Made by a program: the position numbers and the translations under genes | Notes under the pieces: generated by a model | Databases searched by the model: none | What the model saw: only the letters and a program-made list of their open reading frames with translations | What the model was told of the DNA's origin: nothing | Shown: positions 34,809 to 48,144 of the stretch, piece after piece | How the letters are laid out: each line of letters opens with the position of its first letter | Numbering within the stretch: the stretch's first letter is position 1 | Assembly (NCBI GenBank): GCA_014218235.1 | Contig: CM024766.1 | Span: 71,413,207-71,477,206 of the forward strand | Direction: 5' to 3' | DNA length: 64,000 bases | Source of the DNA: Colocasia esculenta | Lineage: Eukaryota > Streptophyta > Magnoliopsida > Alismatales > Araceae

Positions 34809-37796
34809 TGTCACGCCCCAATGCAGAATATCGGAGCGCGAAGGCAGTTGCAAGAAAAAGGTATAGAGCGAGTACTAGACATCAAACCATTGCACAATGA
34901 ATAATACTAAAGCAATCTTTCTCATTAATAACTTTTCAAATGTCTAGTTACAACCACTAATATCAGAGCCGACCTATTGGGCCCGATTACATTGGAACAA
35001 AGCAAAAGACTGAACTTCAAACCTAACTACCACATCGCTAAATATAACAGTAGGACGCTAGGGTACTCAAGACATCACTCCAGGTCGTCCCCGTCCTCTT
35101 GAGTGTATGGTTCATCATCGGTCTCACCTGAGAACACAACGACAAATAACGCAGGGTGAGCGATAACGCCCAGTAGGACTTAAATCTCAGGATCAAGCAT
35201 GCTTTAAGTGATTAATGTCTTATAAAGCCGGATTACTAAAGAGAGTAACGAGAAACATATAGAAAGTACTGGTACAGGATAACGAGAAACAATAGCACAA
35301 TGCACGAGAGTATAGCACGACAAGTTTGATATCAGATTGGCCATGTAACAAGATAACAAGTAAAGTTGCACAACAGTGCACAAGTCACGATAGCAAGTGT
35401 TGGTCGATATTCTTTCAACCACGAGATTCAAGTAAAACAATAATTGTCTGGTTGATTAATTGATTGCCATAGATCAAATCTTGCGTGTCATGCGTTAGGT
35501 GTATGCCATCACCCTGATCATTAGACCCCCGCGAGTTATAGCATTTCAGGTGCTCTTCCCAAGGACCAGATCGGGCCCTTATAATGTTGCCTAGCATAGT
35601 CATGTTTTTTATCGTAGACAATCAATCATTTAATTGGCCAAATAGAGAGTACCAAAAAATAGATGAGATCACTAGATGAATAGACGAGATAGTAGAGTGA
35701 ACGTGAATAGATGAGCGAGTCGAGTATAGATGAGAGCTAGTGGACATTGCACGTAAAGCGACGAGTAAACAGGCGTTAGTAACAGTTGCACAACACGCGC
35801 ACGTCGTATTGGCAGTCAGGTGGAATTCACGATCTTCCCGCTAGCCATGTTATGCACAAGTCCAGAGGTCCGACGTGATTCAAGGTAAGAGCGAACTTCT
35901 AATAGCCGTTTAGATCATATCGATCCCTAAAGGGGTAATGGGTGTTAGGGAACAACCGGCTCATCGACCATGTGGGAATCCATGATCAAAGGAGACTTAC
36001 GGAGGCCTTGTGCAAGAGTTCACTAGTCCGGCGAAAGGAATATCCGACGGAGAGTTCACCACAAGCCAAGAAAAGTGTGTATATAAAACAGGTGCTCGAC
36101 GTTCTAGAGGAATTCTAGAACAGTGGAGCGTCGATATCGGTATATAAACAACGCAGAGACGAATACAAGTCCTTTAAAAATAGAGCAATTAATATGCTTT
36201 ATTGCAATAAATTACCAGATACATTATGAGATGTTTCTGTAAGATTTCAGCCATAAATGGATGGTTCATGTGTGTGCAAGTGCAAGAGGAATCATAGATA
36301 GAAATAAGTCGTGAAGATGTATTTAAAATTATACAATATTGCTCCATTTTTAAACAAGGTTTTTTTACTTGGGGTATAACTGTAAAAAGGCGTAAGGATT
36401 ATTTAGAAAGTGACAGAAATATTTTTATGGGTTTTTCACCAAAATTTCTGTGAAGGCGACATAGGTCAATGAGGATTGCGACAGTGGTAGGGCAGGTAGC
36501 GACAGGGCCTGCAAAGGGTTGCGACAGGGCTGTCAGGACAGAAGGCCAGAACGCGACATAGGTACTGTCGCATTCAGAAAGCGACATGGAGGGCGTCGCA
36601 ATGGCTTGAGAATGCGACAGGTGGTCGGTCGCAATAAGACCCAGAAGGCGACATATCGGCCTGTCGCAATCTGGTGGTCTGCGCCTGGCTCTGACAGGAA
36701 TTAGACCAGGCTTTGGATTGCGGGCCATCATGGATCAAGTTGATACATGGTACTTTGAAAAATCATAACTAATTATATAGTCAACGAAAAATCATGAAAC
36801 TAGTTACAAATTAAACTAGACATGCAAGGGTACTTCCAATAAATAGGGATTAGAGAGAGAACATGGTTTGAGAACGAACAAGAACGAGTAACTTAGAACA
36901 TGACCCAGAGAGCAAGATGGATTTAATTCGAGCAACATGCTCAATGAAATTTAGGCTTTTTAGGGGCAAATGATCCATAACAAGATCAAGTATTTACAAT
37001 AAAAATTTCATAGCATGGGATCAAGTATACAAGGAGATATGGATTTAACATGATGTCTCGGGGTTATCATGTTTGCAGAACTTCAGAAATTAAGAACAAA
37101 ATATAGGATTGATGGAAAAATATGAAACTTGGGGGTTTCGTTCAAGAGGGTAGGAAGAACCTACAGAAAAAGTTTCATGGTTTATGCTTGTGAGATTGCC
37201 TACCTTTGGATTTATTTGTCTTCTAGGGTTGAGACTCCCAAAACGAGGAAGAAGCTTCAAGAACACCTTCTTCCCACGAGATCCTCTCCTCCTTGACCTC
37301 TTCCCCACGTCCAGCAACCGTTGGCAACGAGCTAGGGTCGGCCAAGAGGGTTTATGAGGTGTATTTATGCATGCATGAATTCCTATTCCTATTTCTACTC
37401 TAATTCCTCTAAATTCCTAGATTTCCTAACTCTAACCTTCCTTCCTTGCTTTCCAATCCCTATTTAGACTAGGAAGAGATCTAAATTCATGCTAAACCAT
37501 ATGGGGTAGGTTTAGGAATCAAATTCAAAGTCTAACTTCCTATTTAATGCATTAAATACCCCTTTTTTATTTAGGTAATAATTTAGTTACGAATTTAGGG
37601 TATTTTCCTATTATTCTCCCTTTGTAAATTCATATTTTTGACCCAATAAATTCTAGAGGATCCATTAAGCAAAGCCCATTACTCTTTTCCATTTAATTGG
37701 TTTTATTTAATGCTCTTTTCATTTAAATATCCATTTAGCTAGGTTTTAAATTCTTTATTTAAATTTTTATTTTTCTTAAAAATTCAGGTTGCTACA
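34809..37796 (-). repeat. Element A 5' LTR (2,988 bp)
   Basis: Partner of 27179-30168. The probable promoter TATA (ATAAATAC, minus) is near 37361-37370, followed in element sense by the leader containing the word cluster. Confidence 0.97.
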
Positions 37797-37801
37797 GGAC
37801 A

Positions 37802-40800
37802 GGAGTCTCCACCTTTTCAGAGGTCAGTTATCCGGACTTGGTAAAAGCTTTCTTCGTGTGTATGAAAACAGAGGAAGATGGGTCCCTTGTCTCTTCAGTA
37901 AAGGGAACCCTGATTAGAATAGACCCTGAGTTGCTGAAGATGCTGTTTGATGTGAAGACTTCCGGATTTAGTGGGGTTCACACCGTGGACGCCCAAGTGA
38001 AAGGTTTGGGAATTGTAGGGCCGGGCTTCAAGCTAAGGGATGGCAAGCTGGATATAAATCAACTAACTGCTTTCAACCGCCTCCTTCACTTTATTGTTTG
38101 TCAAATCTTAGTACCCAGAAGTGCAACATTTTCATCTTGCACAAAGGCCGACTCAGACATGATGTATTGGGCCATTCAAAATAAGGAGATAAATATGGCC
38201 GTAGTGATGATGGAAAGAATGAAATTTGCCAGAGATCAGATTTGGGACACCAAGAGCAAGTTAAATGTGTCCCTGCCCTATGCCCACCTACTTACCAAGA
38301 TCTTCAAACACTTCGGTGTTGATCTTTCTAGGACAGTTGTAGAGAAAATGGGCCAAGCAATCAGGTCCAGGAACCTGAAGAAGAGTGGCTTCTTTGTGGA
38401 AAATGGTGTATGGTTCAAGGCTTCAGTTGCTGAAGGCGAAGCCATCATTGACGACACCTCAGTTGTTCATCAAGAGATGGGATCAGCTGATATGACTCCA
38501 GAATTGCCAGTGGAGTCAGTTTCAGCTCCAGCAGTTGGAGCAGTAGAATCATCAGGCCCCTCTTTAGCAGAAGTTCAGTCTGAATTTGCAGTGGAAGAAG
38601 AAAGGATATCAGCACCAGCTTCAGAATTTCTAGAAGAATTAGCTGTAAATTTTGCAGAAAGGAGAATTGAGGATATTCTCCCAGAGGACATTTTTCCAGT
38701 TGAGGACCCACTACCCTCAACTATCGTTGCATCTATTCTTTCAAACATTATTGATTCAATTCCTTTCACCTCTAGTGCTCCCGAAACCAGTGGCAGAGTT
38801 GCAGAAGAGGCTGTGGCATCATGCCACATTGATGAACAAATGGAAGATGTTCAAGTAGAGGTAGAGCACCCAGCTGCTCAAGGTGACTCTGTGATGGAAG
38901 ATGCTCCCATTCAGGGGGAGCAAGTATCAAATGAAGAAGATGCTCCTATTGAGGGGGAGCCATCAAAAGAAGGTTCAGTAGAAACAACTCCAGTTGTTGA
39001 TGGTCAGGAGGAAAGGCATAGAGATTCTCAAAATCTGGATGACAGAGAAGGAGATATTGCAAGCTCAGATGATGATCAACCTCCTCCAGCAAAAGAAGGC
39101 AAGAAGAAAGGAAAAGAAGTTGCCTCTGAAGTTCCTCTCATGGCTCATACACCTTTTGAGAGGCAGGTCAAGCAGAAAATTGTCATAAATTTGAAACCAG
39201 TGATTGAAAGGTTGAATGTGCAAGGTAAGCTATTATGTACTCTCCAGTCAGATGTAAATTCTATATTTCTAAGCCAAGCTTCAGCCAACAAAGAATTGGG
39301 ACAAATCAGAAATGCTATGAAATGGTTTAATAAAGAAATGAGTAGCATGAAAGGCATGCTCTCGGATATTATCAAGGCAGTTGGAGTTCAAGCTCCTCCT
39401 CCTCCAGAAGCTCAGGAGCCTGGAGAAAATGTGTCTGGGCCATCAGGGCCAGCACCAGAAGTAGCAGCAGCACCAAAAGAGGTAGGGCCAACAGGGCCAG
39501 CTGATCAGGTTGAAGGGCCAACAGGGCCATCTGAGCAAGGGTCAGGGCCATCAGGGCCATTGGAGAGTGAGTCTGTGCAGATAGAGGCAGAAGAGTTCTT
39601 GGCACCCAAGCCCCCAGCTCCCTCTCACACACCTATTCCTCCAACTCCACCCTCAGCTCCTACAGCACCTTCTGCTCCTCAAACATTCAAGAAGCCTCAA
39701 TCTAGACCAATTTCTTCTCCTACACCATTTCAGTCCACCTCATCTCCTGCCTCCTCTACTTCCATTCCTTCTTCTTCTCCTATACATGAGGCCCCTCCAG
39801 CATCCTCAGCTAGAGCATCCTCCTCCTCCTCTGGTCCCTCCCTTGGACCAATTGATGACCTTCCTACTACTTCCCACTCTTTTCTTCATCCTACTCCTCC
39901 ACCCTCTTTCATCACTATCATACCTGAAAGAGCCCAACTTAACTCTCCCTTTATGGAACAAATAAAGGATGAGTTTGAGGAAGGGATCCTCAGGTCTGTG
40001 TTGAAGGATGGGGAACATGTTCATAGGGCAGACCCTTCTAGTCCTGCCCCCAAGAAGAGGAAGCTTACTTCTACTTCCTCCCTCTCCTCTGAACCCAAAT
40101 ACTCACCTTTGTGATTTTCTCTCACAGTAGACAACAAACATCCCTCACTGTACAGAGAACATCTCTCAAAGGTTGTTTTTGCAACCATCATTAACCTTCC
40201 ATTTCTTGATCTCACAGATCATTTGCACACCATTCTACCCTACACTTCTCTTTCCAAATCCGAAAAATCCAAAATCTTCTCTCTTACCCACTCCAAATCT
40301 GAAGAGCAGTGGGGCAAAGGTCACAAGGATCTCCTAAAGAAATTCATTCTTGCCAAATCTGCTAGATTCCCTCCAAGGGACCACTCCCTGACCCTATCAG
40401 AGTGGTTCATGATCTATCATAGGGAACTTTGGGCACCCTATATTCAAAAGGAAATCAAAATGATCAGGCACCTCATGCTATTCAACAACTACAGATATAT
40501 TCATAGACTTCCAGAGGTTCAGCTCAGTCAGTTCAAAAGGGCCATTTCAGCTCTGACTCCGGATATCTCTCAAACTTCATATGTTCAAGTAGATTTTGCT
40601 ACCCTCCAAGTACCTGAAGAGATAGTCCTTCCTCAAATTCACTTTCTAGTTATGGAGTCCTCTGTAGGATCCATCATCTTTGAACATTTTTCCAGAGTAA
40701 TGGGCAGAATTAAAGTTCAGAAAGGCTGCCTGGTTGCTTTTTCTAGATTCCTGTTTAGGGAATATCACCAGGGGCATGTAAGTGCTGAAGTTCTAGCCCC

Positions 40801-41323
40801 TATTCTGTCTGAATGTGAAAGGCTGACATCTTCTGAATGGTCCAAGTTCTACCCCCTGTCAGCTCAGCAACTATTTGAAATCAATGAAGTTCAGGCCAGA
40901 GAAGGCAAACCAGCCATTTCTCCAGCTACTTTCCTAGATATGAACTCCATTCATCTTGTTGATGACCCCTTCAAGGTCTGGGAGGAAAGATACAAAGTGT
41001 ATGTGGCTATGCACAAAGCTCTCAGAGATAACCACAACCATTATCCTGTCACCATGGACCAATTCCTCACCTGTGCCAGCTTTGGGACTCGTCGATTTCT
41101 CAAGATGAACATGGACAAGAATGCATATGCTGACCTTCTCTATCAGCACCTAGATCTTCATCTCAAAAGGATGGCTTCCACCATGGGACCCTCCTACTCT
41201 GTATCCTTTGGAGTCTTCAAAACTCTTTTTGAAGAGCAGGAAGCACAGGCATGGGAAACCATCTCCCATTTTGCCTCTCTTCTGTCTCCTGCCTTCTATT
41301 TACCAGTACCTCCACAAAGTTAA
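37802..41323 (+). pseudogene. Element S third ORF ('envelope-like' position), about 1,170 codons, one in-frame TGA
   Basis: Placed after pol in a SIRE-like element. Read across the A insertion with one GGACA copy, the frame starts before 27178 (DLINQMQW) and continues here. N-terminal about 220 residues: a globular domain with LPYAHLLTKIFKHFGV, shared with the D third ORF and resembling the domain annotated in plants as 'putative plant transposon protein'. Next are acidic low-complexity sequence, a helical segment near 39170-39370 (coiled-coil-like), GPSGP/GPTGP repeats (about 39430-39570) and a Pro/Ser-rich stretch to 40090. TGA 40112-40114 interrupts the frame, yet it stays open for 403 more codons to 41323. 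That part is helical, with no match I recognise. There is no signal peptide or obvious membrane helix. Function unknown; the shared domain argues for retroelement origin. Confidence 0.8.
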
Positions 41324-41492
41324 TGAAATGACCTTCTTTGTATACTCCTGTTCTCTTTCTCTCTTCTTTCTTTGTCGAAGATTGTATTTTTGCTCAATGA
41401 CAAAAATGGGGAGAAAATTAGCATATCTGAAACATCTATAACATCTATATGTATTTTTTCATCCATACTTATTGTTCAGTTTTGTCATTACC

Positions 41493-41506
41493 AAAAATGG
41501 GGAGAT
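41493..41506 (+). other. Element S polypurine tract
   Basis: AAAAATGGGGAGAT directly before the LTR start TGATGACC. Confidence 0.85.
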
Positions 41507-42087
41507 TGATGACCAGTCTGTCCCCATGTAATTTTAATTAATTACATATATATATATATATTTTGATGATTAACAAAACCAAACAAAAGTTTATCAATTA
41601 TATCTAATGAATATTTCATAAGTCTTAAGTATAGGAAAAATACCAAGGTCAAAGAAGCCAATAAAGGTATGCATTACTTCTCTGAAGCCTTAATCTTTTC
41701 AACATGATATTTCTCTAAGTCCATATCGACTTCTATTGAAGGCCATAACGATTTCTTTATAAGCATATCGATTTCAATAGAATTATCGCAACGATTTCCT
41801 TATAAGACTGAAAAGTCATGTTGTTTCAAACAAATCGATGCCGTAACGACTCTATAAGTTACCGTAACGATTTATTTAGAGCCTGTAACGACTTGCTCGT
41901 CACAACGACTCTATAAGTTACCGTAACGATTTCTTTAGAAACTCGTAACGACTTGCCTGTCATAACAACTCTATAAGTTATCGCAACGATTTCTTTAGAA
42001 AGCGCAACGACTTGCTTGTTGTAACGATTTCATAAGTTACCGTAACGACTTCTTTAGAACTCGCAACGACTTGCTTATTGTAACGAC
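41507..42087 (+). repeat. Element S 3' LTR, truncated to 581 bp
   Basis: Matches 20138-20736 apart from a shorter (AT)n and about 11 substitutions. It stops at AACGAC, which is also the first sequence of the resumed LTR B; about 1.6 kb of the LTR is missing. Confidence 0.95.
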
Positions 42088-43695
42088 CTGAAAATTTAAC
42101 CACATGCTGATTTCGGGTTCATGACCTCACATACAAAATTCTGGATTTTTATGACTCATGATGCAATTACAGAAAATCAAACATCAATTTTTCATATCAT
42201 TCGTGATTTAATCCACCATGGTGCGTAACATGAAATTTCAGTTTAACAGGTCATAAGCCTGAACCATATATACACAACACCATAGGAATTTCCCGAGGAT
42301 TTATTTCACAACACACGATTTACTGGAGATTCTACAACCCTACGCATGGTTTTCTAATTTCATTTCAGAAAACTCAATAAACTAGATGAGCATGGAGAAA
42401 TTCCCAAAAATTTAGAGCATGGACTGATTCACCCATTCTTGGTTTAGCAAAATTTAGGGCATCCAATTCCACATGAATTTCATACACGGTAACGGACATG
42501 GTCTAGGTCTCATCATGCATACATTCTCCATAAATAAACCATTTATGCCAAATCACAGAAATTACAAGGCCTTATCACACATTCAACATTCATATTAGAT
42601 AGCATAATAGGTTTACATTATATCCTCATCGCAAAACACATCGAAAGTAATCATATATAAGGGGAGAACAGTTCACTATTCTGCCCAGACGAACTTAACG
42701 GCGGTCTCTGGCCGTTCCAGGAGTGGACGGCAAGATCGCTGAATGCACACTGGGAATATTGACGTCAAGGCATTGACGCCAAGTTCCTGTCTGTGCAGAA
42801 ACACAGATCGAACTCCAAAAAAAAGGTGAATGGTGGATCTAGGACACGAGGAAAAATACATAAAAATGATAAAACCCTACTTGACATCTACATGGACGAT
42901 ATGGGTAGGTTACTTGCCTCTAGAAAATACTCCAGACGGATCTAAATGGCCGGAGAAGCTCTCCTTGGGCAGTCCCAAGAAGCTCCACAATTGCTCTCCT
43001 CCGGGTTCTAGGACGAAGATGACTCCAAGATGAGGTCGGGGAAGTCTCCTCCTTCACTTCAGCTAGCTCCTTGTCGTGGTAGATGGCCAGGAATAGCTTC
43101 AGAAGGTCAGATCCAAGCTTGCAAAGGGTGGGGTTTTCTCACAGTTTTCTCTTCTCCTTCTTCTCCTCTTGCAAAGAGAGCCAAGAGAGGGCTGTTGAGG
43201 TTGCAAAAGGCTTGGTAAATAGGAGAGGGGGCTCTCCTTTCACGCAGGCTTGACAAGAAGCCTTTCAGACCGTTGGGGACAGCTCCCCAATGGTTGGGGT
43301 AGCTTGTTCCTGGGATTTCCGGCTCTGCAACGCATGCAAGCCAGAGAAATTAGCGTCCACATCGCTGGACGCTGGGATTAGTGTTGGCGTCCATATGGTT
43401 GACGCCTACACAACACAAACGTCCATTGATATTGACGCCAAGCTGGCCTTCGGCCAGAACTCAAAAACATGCAGGAAACCATGCATAACCTATACATATA
43501 TACATGCCATATGTATGTATTATCATGTACACACTACCATCATACCATTCATACATTATTTACAACTAACTTATACACATGCATATATATAAGTATAAAT
43601 AGTTAATACATACGTAGATATGTACATCTATGCATACATAACATGAATTATTTACACGAAATTAAAATAATGCAATAAAATTCAAGGGCCTTACA
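42088..43695 (-). repeat. Element B 3' LTR, second piece
   Basis: Corresponds to 50282-51889 with about 31 substitutions. Words GCGTCCA, GGACGC and GACGCC cluster at 42757-42785 and 43350-43445, several in inverted pairs such as GGCGTC...GACGCC. Confidence 0.95.
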
Positions 43696-43710
43696 CCCTC
43701 TCCCCCTTAA
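43696..43710 (-). other. Element B polypurine tract
   Basis: TTAAGGGGGAGAGGG on the minus strand, directly before the 3' LTR. Confidence 0.85.
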
Positions 43711-46700
43711 AGAAACTTCGTCCTCGAAGTTAGAATGACACTACTCAAACAAAAGGGGATACTTCTTCTTCATCGTATCCTCAAGCTCCAAAGTAGCCTC
43801 CTCTCGTGAGAAGTTCCGCCATAGAACCTTCACTGATGCAATACTCTTGTTCCGGAGATGCTGAACCTTCCGGTCAAGAATAGCTACTGGTTGCTCGACA
43901 TACGATAGATCTGGCTGAATCTCCACTGGCTCATGACTAATCACATGAGACGGATCTCGGACATACTTCCTGAGCATCGAAACGTGGAAGACGGGATGAA
44001 CACTAGCCAAAGATGGGGGTAATGCTAGCTCATATGCCACGCTGCCCAAACGTCTGAGAATCTCATATGGGCCAATGAATCTAGGGCTCAGCTTACTATG
44101 CCTGCCAAATCTGAAAACACCACGAGTAGGTGATATCTTTAAGAAGACATGATCACCCACCTCGAACTCTAAATCCTTCCTTCTGTTGTCGGCGTAGCTC
44201 TTCTGCCTATCCTGAGCCGCAACAAGCCTCTTCTTGATAAGCTGGATCTTATCCGAAGTCTCCTGAACTAACTCCGGACCGATCATCTGCCTATCACCGG
44301 TCTCCTCCCAACATAAAGGAGATCTACATGGCCTACCATACAATGCCTCAAATGGAGCCATACCAATACTCGCATGAAAGTTGTTGTTGTATGCGAACTC
44401 CACTAGAGGTAAATGACGCTCCCAATCATCCTTCCAATCCAATACGCACGCTCTCAACATATCCTCGAGCGTCTGGATAGTCCTCTCAGATGTCCATTAG
44501 TCTGGGGATGAAACGCCGAACTGAGCTTCAGCTCTGAACCTAAAGCATCCTGAAGACCCTTCCACAACCTCGAAGTGAATCTCGGATCTCGATCCGAAAT
44601 GATCAACTTCGGCACACCATGCAATCGAATGATACTGCTAACATACAATCTAGCTAAACTCTCTACTGACTGCTTCTTCTTCATAGGCAGGAAATGAGCA
44701 GTCTTCGAGAATCTATCTACAACTACCCAAATCGAGTCATTGCCCTTTCTAGATCGAGGCAAACCCGAAACAAAGTCCATAGTGACAGCTTCCCACTTCC
44801 AAACTGGAATCTCCATCCTTTGCATAAGGCCGGATGGTCGCTGTCACTCGGCCTTCACTTGATGACACACCAAACACCTAGACACATAATCTGCTACATC
44901 CCTCTTCATGCTAGACCACCAAAAGGACCTCTTCAGATCCTGGTACATCTTAGTGTTACCTGGATGAATAGAGAATCGCGATCTGTGAGCCTCCGCTAAC
45001 ACATGCTCACGGACATCTACCAAATCAGGGACACAAACACGGTGATGAAATCTAATCACACCGTCCTCATCACGAGCAATGCCTGCCTTGCCCACTAACT
45101 CTAAGAGTCTAGGGTCGGCTTTCTGTTGCTCGATCACCTCATCCAAAACTGAGGACCTAAGAGATAACTGAGCTACAAAAGCCTGGCATAGCGATGGCTC
45201 TAACTCAGTCAACGCGCAAGCCACATCCTCCAACATCTTCCAATCCTGCTGAAGAGATGGCCTCTTTCTACTCAGAGCATCCGCTACGACATTCGCCTTC
45301 CCAGGGTGATACTGAAGGTCGAAGTCATAGTCCTTCAAGAACTCAATCCATCTTCTCTGCCTCAGGTTTAGTTCCTTTTGGGAGAAAAGATACTTCAAGC
45401 TCTTGTGGTCGGTAAACACCTCAAATCTGACACCATAAAGATAGTGCCTCCAGATCTTTAGTGCATGAACCACTACTGCGAGCTCCAAGTCATGAGTCGG
45501 ATAGTTCCTCTCATGCTCCTTCAACTGACGAGAAGCATAAGCCACTACCCTTTCCTGCTGCATTAGCACACAGCCTAAACCAATCCGAGATGCATCCGTG
45601 TAGATAGCAAAACCCTCTACACCGCTCGATAAGACTAACACCGGGGCTGTCGTGAGCTTAGTCTTCAACAATTGAAAACTACTCTCACACTTCTCGGACC
45701 AAACAAACTTCACTCCCTTTCTGGTAAGCTGAGTCAAAGGGGCGGCGATGGATGAAAATCCCTCAATAAATCGCCGATAGTAACCAGCTAAACCAATAAA
45801 ACTACGAATCTCCGAAGGGGTCTTGGGAATCTCCCAATCCATAACTGCCTGGACCTTTGCTGGATCAACTGCAACACCAGCACCGAAGATAACATGCCCG
45901 AGGAAATGAACCTCGTGCAACCAAAAATCGCACTTGTTGAACTTAGCGTACAGCTTGTGCTCACGAAGAACCTCTAACACTACCCTCAAATGCTGACGGT
46001 GTGTGGCCTCGTCCGGAGAGTAGACCAACACATCATCAATAAACACTACGACAAAGCTATCTAGATAAGGCCTAAACACCATGTTCATGAGATCCATGAA
46101 CGCTGCAGGGGCATTGGTCAATCCGAAAGGAAGGACCAAAAACTCATAATGTCCATAACGGGTTCTAAACGCCGTCTTGGACACATCCTCACTCCGAATC
46201 CTCAACTGATGATAACCGGATCGCAAATCAATCTTAGAAAAGACTGATGCATCTTGCAACTGGTCAAACAAATCATCAATACGAGGTAAGGGATACCTGT
46301 TCTTCACCGTCACTTGGTTCAGCTTCCTGTAGTCAATGCATAACCTAAGTGACCCGTCTTTCTTCTTGACGAATAATACAGGTGCGCCCCAAGGGAAAAC
46401 ACTCGGGCGAATAATTCCCTTATCAAGCAACTCTTGCAACTGCCTCCTCAACTCGGCTAACTCCGCAGGTGCCATCCGATATGGAGCCTTCGAGATAGGA
46501 GAGGTGCCCAGAAGCAACTCTATGGTAAACTCTATCTCTCTATCCGGTGGCAATCCAGACAAGTCATCAGGAAAGACATCTGGAAAATCCTGCACTACCT
46601 CAATCTCTGCAAGAGTAGGTGACTCATCAGCCTCTGGCACTAGTACCACGCTGGCAAGAAAAGCGTCACAACCCTTGTTTACCATGCGCATCGTCTTCAT

Positions 46701-47871
46701 GGCAGAGATGACTAACTTTCCTGCCAAGTTCCTTGGCAAGGGTGAGAGAACTCATCCTCACCAGGAATGCAGAAAACAATCCTCTTCCGACGACAATCCA
46801 CTAACGCATAGTGCTCCTCTAGCCAATCCAGACTAAGAATAGCATCATAGTCCTTCATCTTTAGTAAGAAGAAACACCCTTCTAGGACTCTATCCTCAAT
46901 GCACACAGGTAGCGACAGAATGCACTTCCTAGTCGATACCGTACCCGCAGGGGTGTGCACAGACAAAGGGACCTCTAAATCCTCAGACTCTACACTTGAC
47001 TCTAGGGCTAACTGCCTAGCGAACCGCTCGAAATGAACGAGTGAGTAGCACCCGTATCAAACAAAACCCGAGCGTGCACACCTAAAAGTAAAACTGTACC
47101 TTCGATGACATGCTCTGCCTGTTCGGCGTCCTCGCGAGCTAAAGCAAACACTCGAGTTGGGGCTCGAGGCCTTCCTGGTCTTCCTGTAGCTGGCGCTGCT
47201 GCCGCTACCGCTGGGGCTGGCGCTCCGCGCTGGACTCCCTGCTGAAGTCTCGGACAATCCTTGATCTTGTGGTCACTGCTTCCGCACTTCAGGCACTTTC
47301 TCGTAATCATCCAACATTCGGTACCACCATGTGTCTTCCCACAGTGGGGACACTCTTTCTTCACACCAGGGGAATGTACAGAAGGTACCTGAGAACTGCC
47401 GACTGCCACTGATCGCTGCTGTGTCGGGTACACCGCTTTCTTCTTGTCCTGTCGCTGGAACGTAGCTGCAGGTCTCTTCTACGAAGCCTTCTTCTCTTCA
47501 AGGTATTGCTCCATCTCACCCTCCTGCCTACAAGAAGCGCTGAGGGCCTCGTCCAAAGTGCGGTGGTCGAACGCCACGAGCCTCGTCCTCAGTGATGGCT
47601 TCAGGCCCATCACGAATTTCTTTGTCTTCCTGCGCTCATCTGCCACAATATGAGGTGCATATTTAGAGAGTTCAGAAAATCTTGCCTCATATTCTAGCAC
47701 GGTCATGGAGCCTTGAGCCAAAGAGAGGAACTTCTGCTCCATCCGATCTTGAACATGCTCGGGGACGAACTTGGCCCGAAAGAGCCTCACGAACTCGTCC
47801 CAAGCAACATCAATAGCTCCATCCTCAAACCGGGTACGTAGCAATGAAGCCCACCATACATCAGCTCTTTC

Positions 47872-47949
47872 CTGCAGTACACCGCTCATAAGCACCATCT
47901 AAACAAATCTAATCTAACAAAACATACAAGCATATAAACTAAAGCATAC
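47872..47949 (-). other. Probable intron 2 in element B gag (78 bp)
   Basis: Minus strand: donor ACAG|GTATGC, T-rich body, acceptor GTACTGCAG|G. Removal joins ATYMLQ directly to ERADVWWAS, the contiguous conserved gag core seen in related elements. It is phase 0 with in-frame stops inside. Confidence 0.75.
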
Positions 47950-48144
47950 CTGTAGCATGTAGGTGGCTAATGTGACCTTATCCTCATCTGCACACCTGAT
48001 GGCTCGGAAGATCTTTTCTATCTCCCTCATCCAGCTTTCTGCCAACAATGGGTCGCTCTCCCCCTTAAAAGAGGGTGGCAGCATCCTCTTGAATCTTTCC
48101 ATGGTAGAAGGTCCACCATGGTCCTGAGCTGGTACTTGAGCCTG

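Larger units (their letters stand above)
27179..37796 (-). mobile_element. Element A: Tekay-like Ty3/gypsy element, almost complete, TSD GGACA
   Basis: LTRs 27179-30168 and 34809-37796 are about 98% identical, with + strand ends TGTCACGCC...GGTTGCTACA. They are flanked by GGACA at 27174-27178 and 37797-37801. PBS, gag-pol and PPT are all in place on the minus strand, total 10.6 kb. This is the innermost and least damaged element of the nest. Confidence 0.97.
20138..42087 (+). mobile_element. Element S: SIRE-like Ty1/copia element with gag, pol and long third ORF
   Basis: Order on +: 5' LTR 20138-22331, PBS, gag, pol (protease, integrase, RT, RNase H in copia order), third ORF, PPT 41493-41506 and a truncated 3' LTR from 41507. 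The LTR begins TGATGACCAG. Element A is inserted in the third-ORF coding sequence. The 3' LTR is cut after 581 bp by a deletion that joins it to LTR B, so no TSD survives. Integrase before RT shows copia; the third ORF after RNase H is the SIRE/Maximus hallmark. Confidence 0.9.

Noticed and set aside
38445..39632. Minus-strand ORFs opposite the S third ORF
   Set aside because: Shadows of a proline- and acid-rich coding strand; leucine-rich frames come from antisense of CAG/GAA-type codons.
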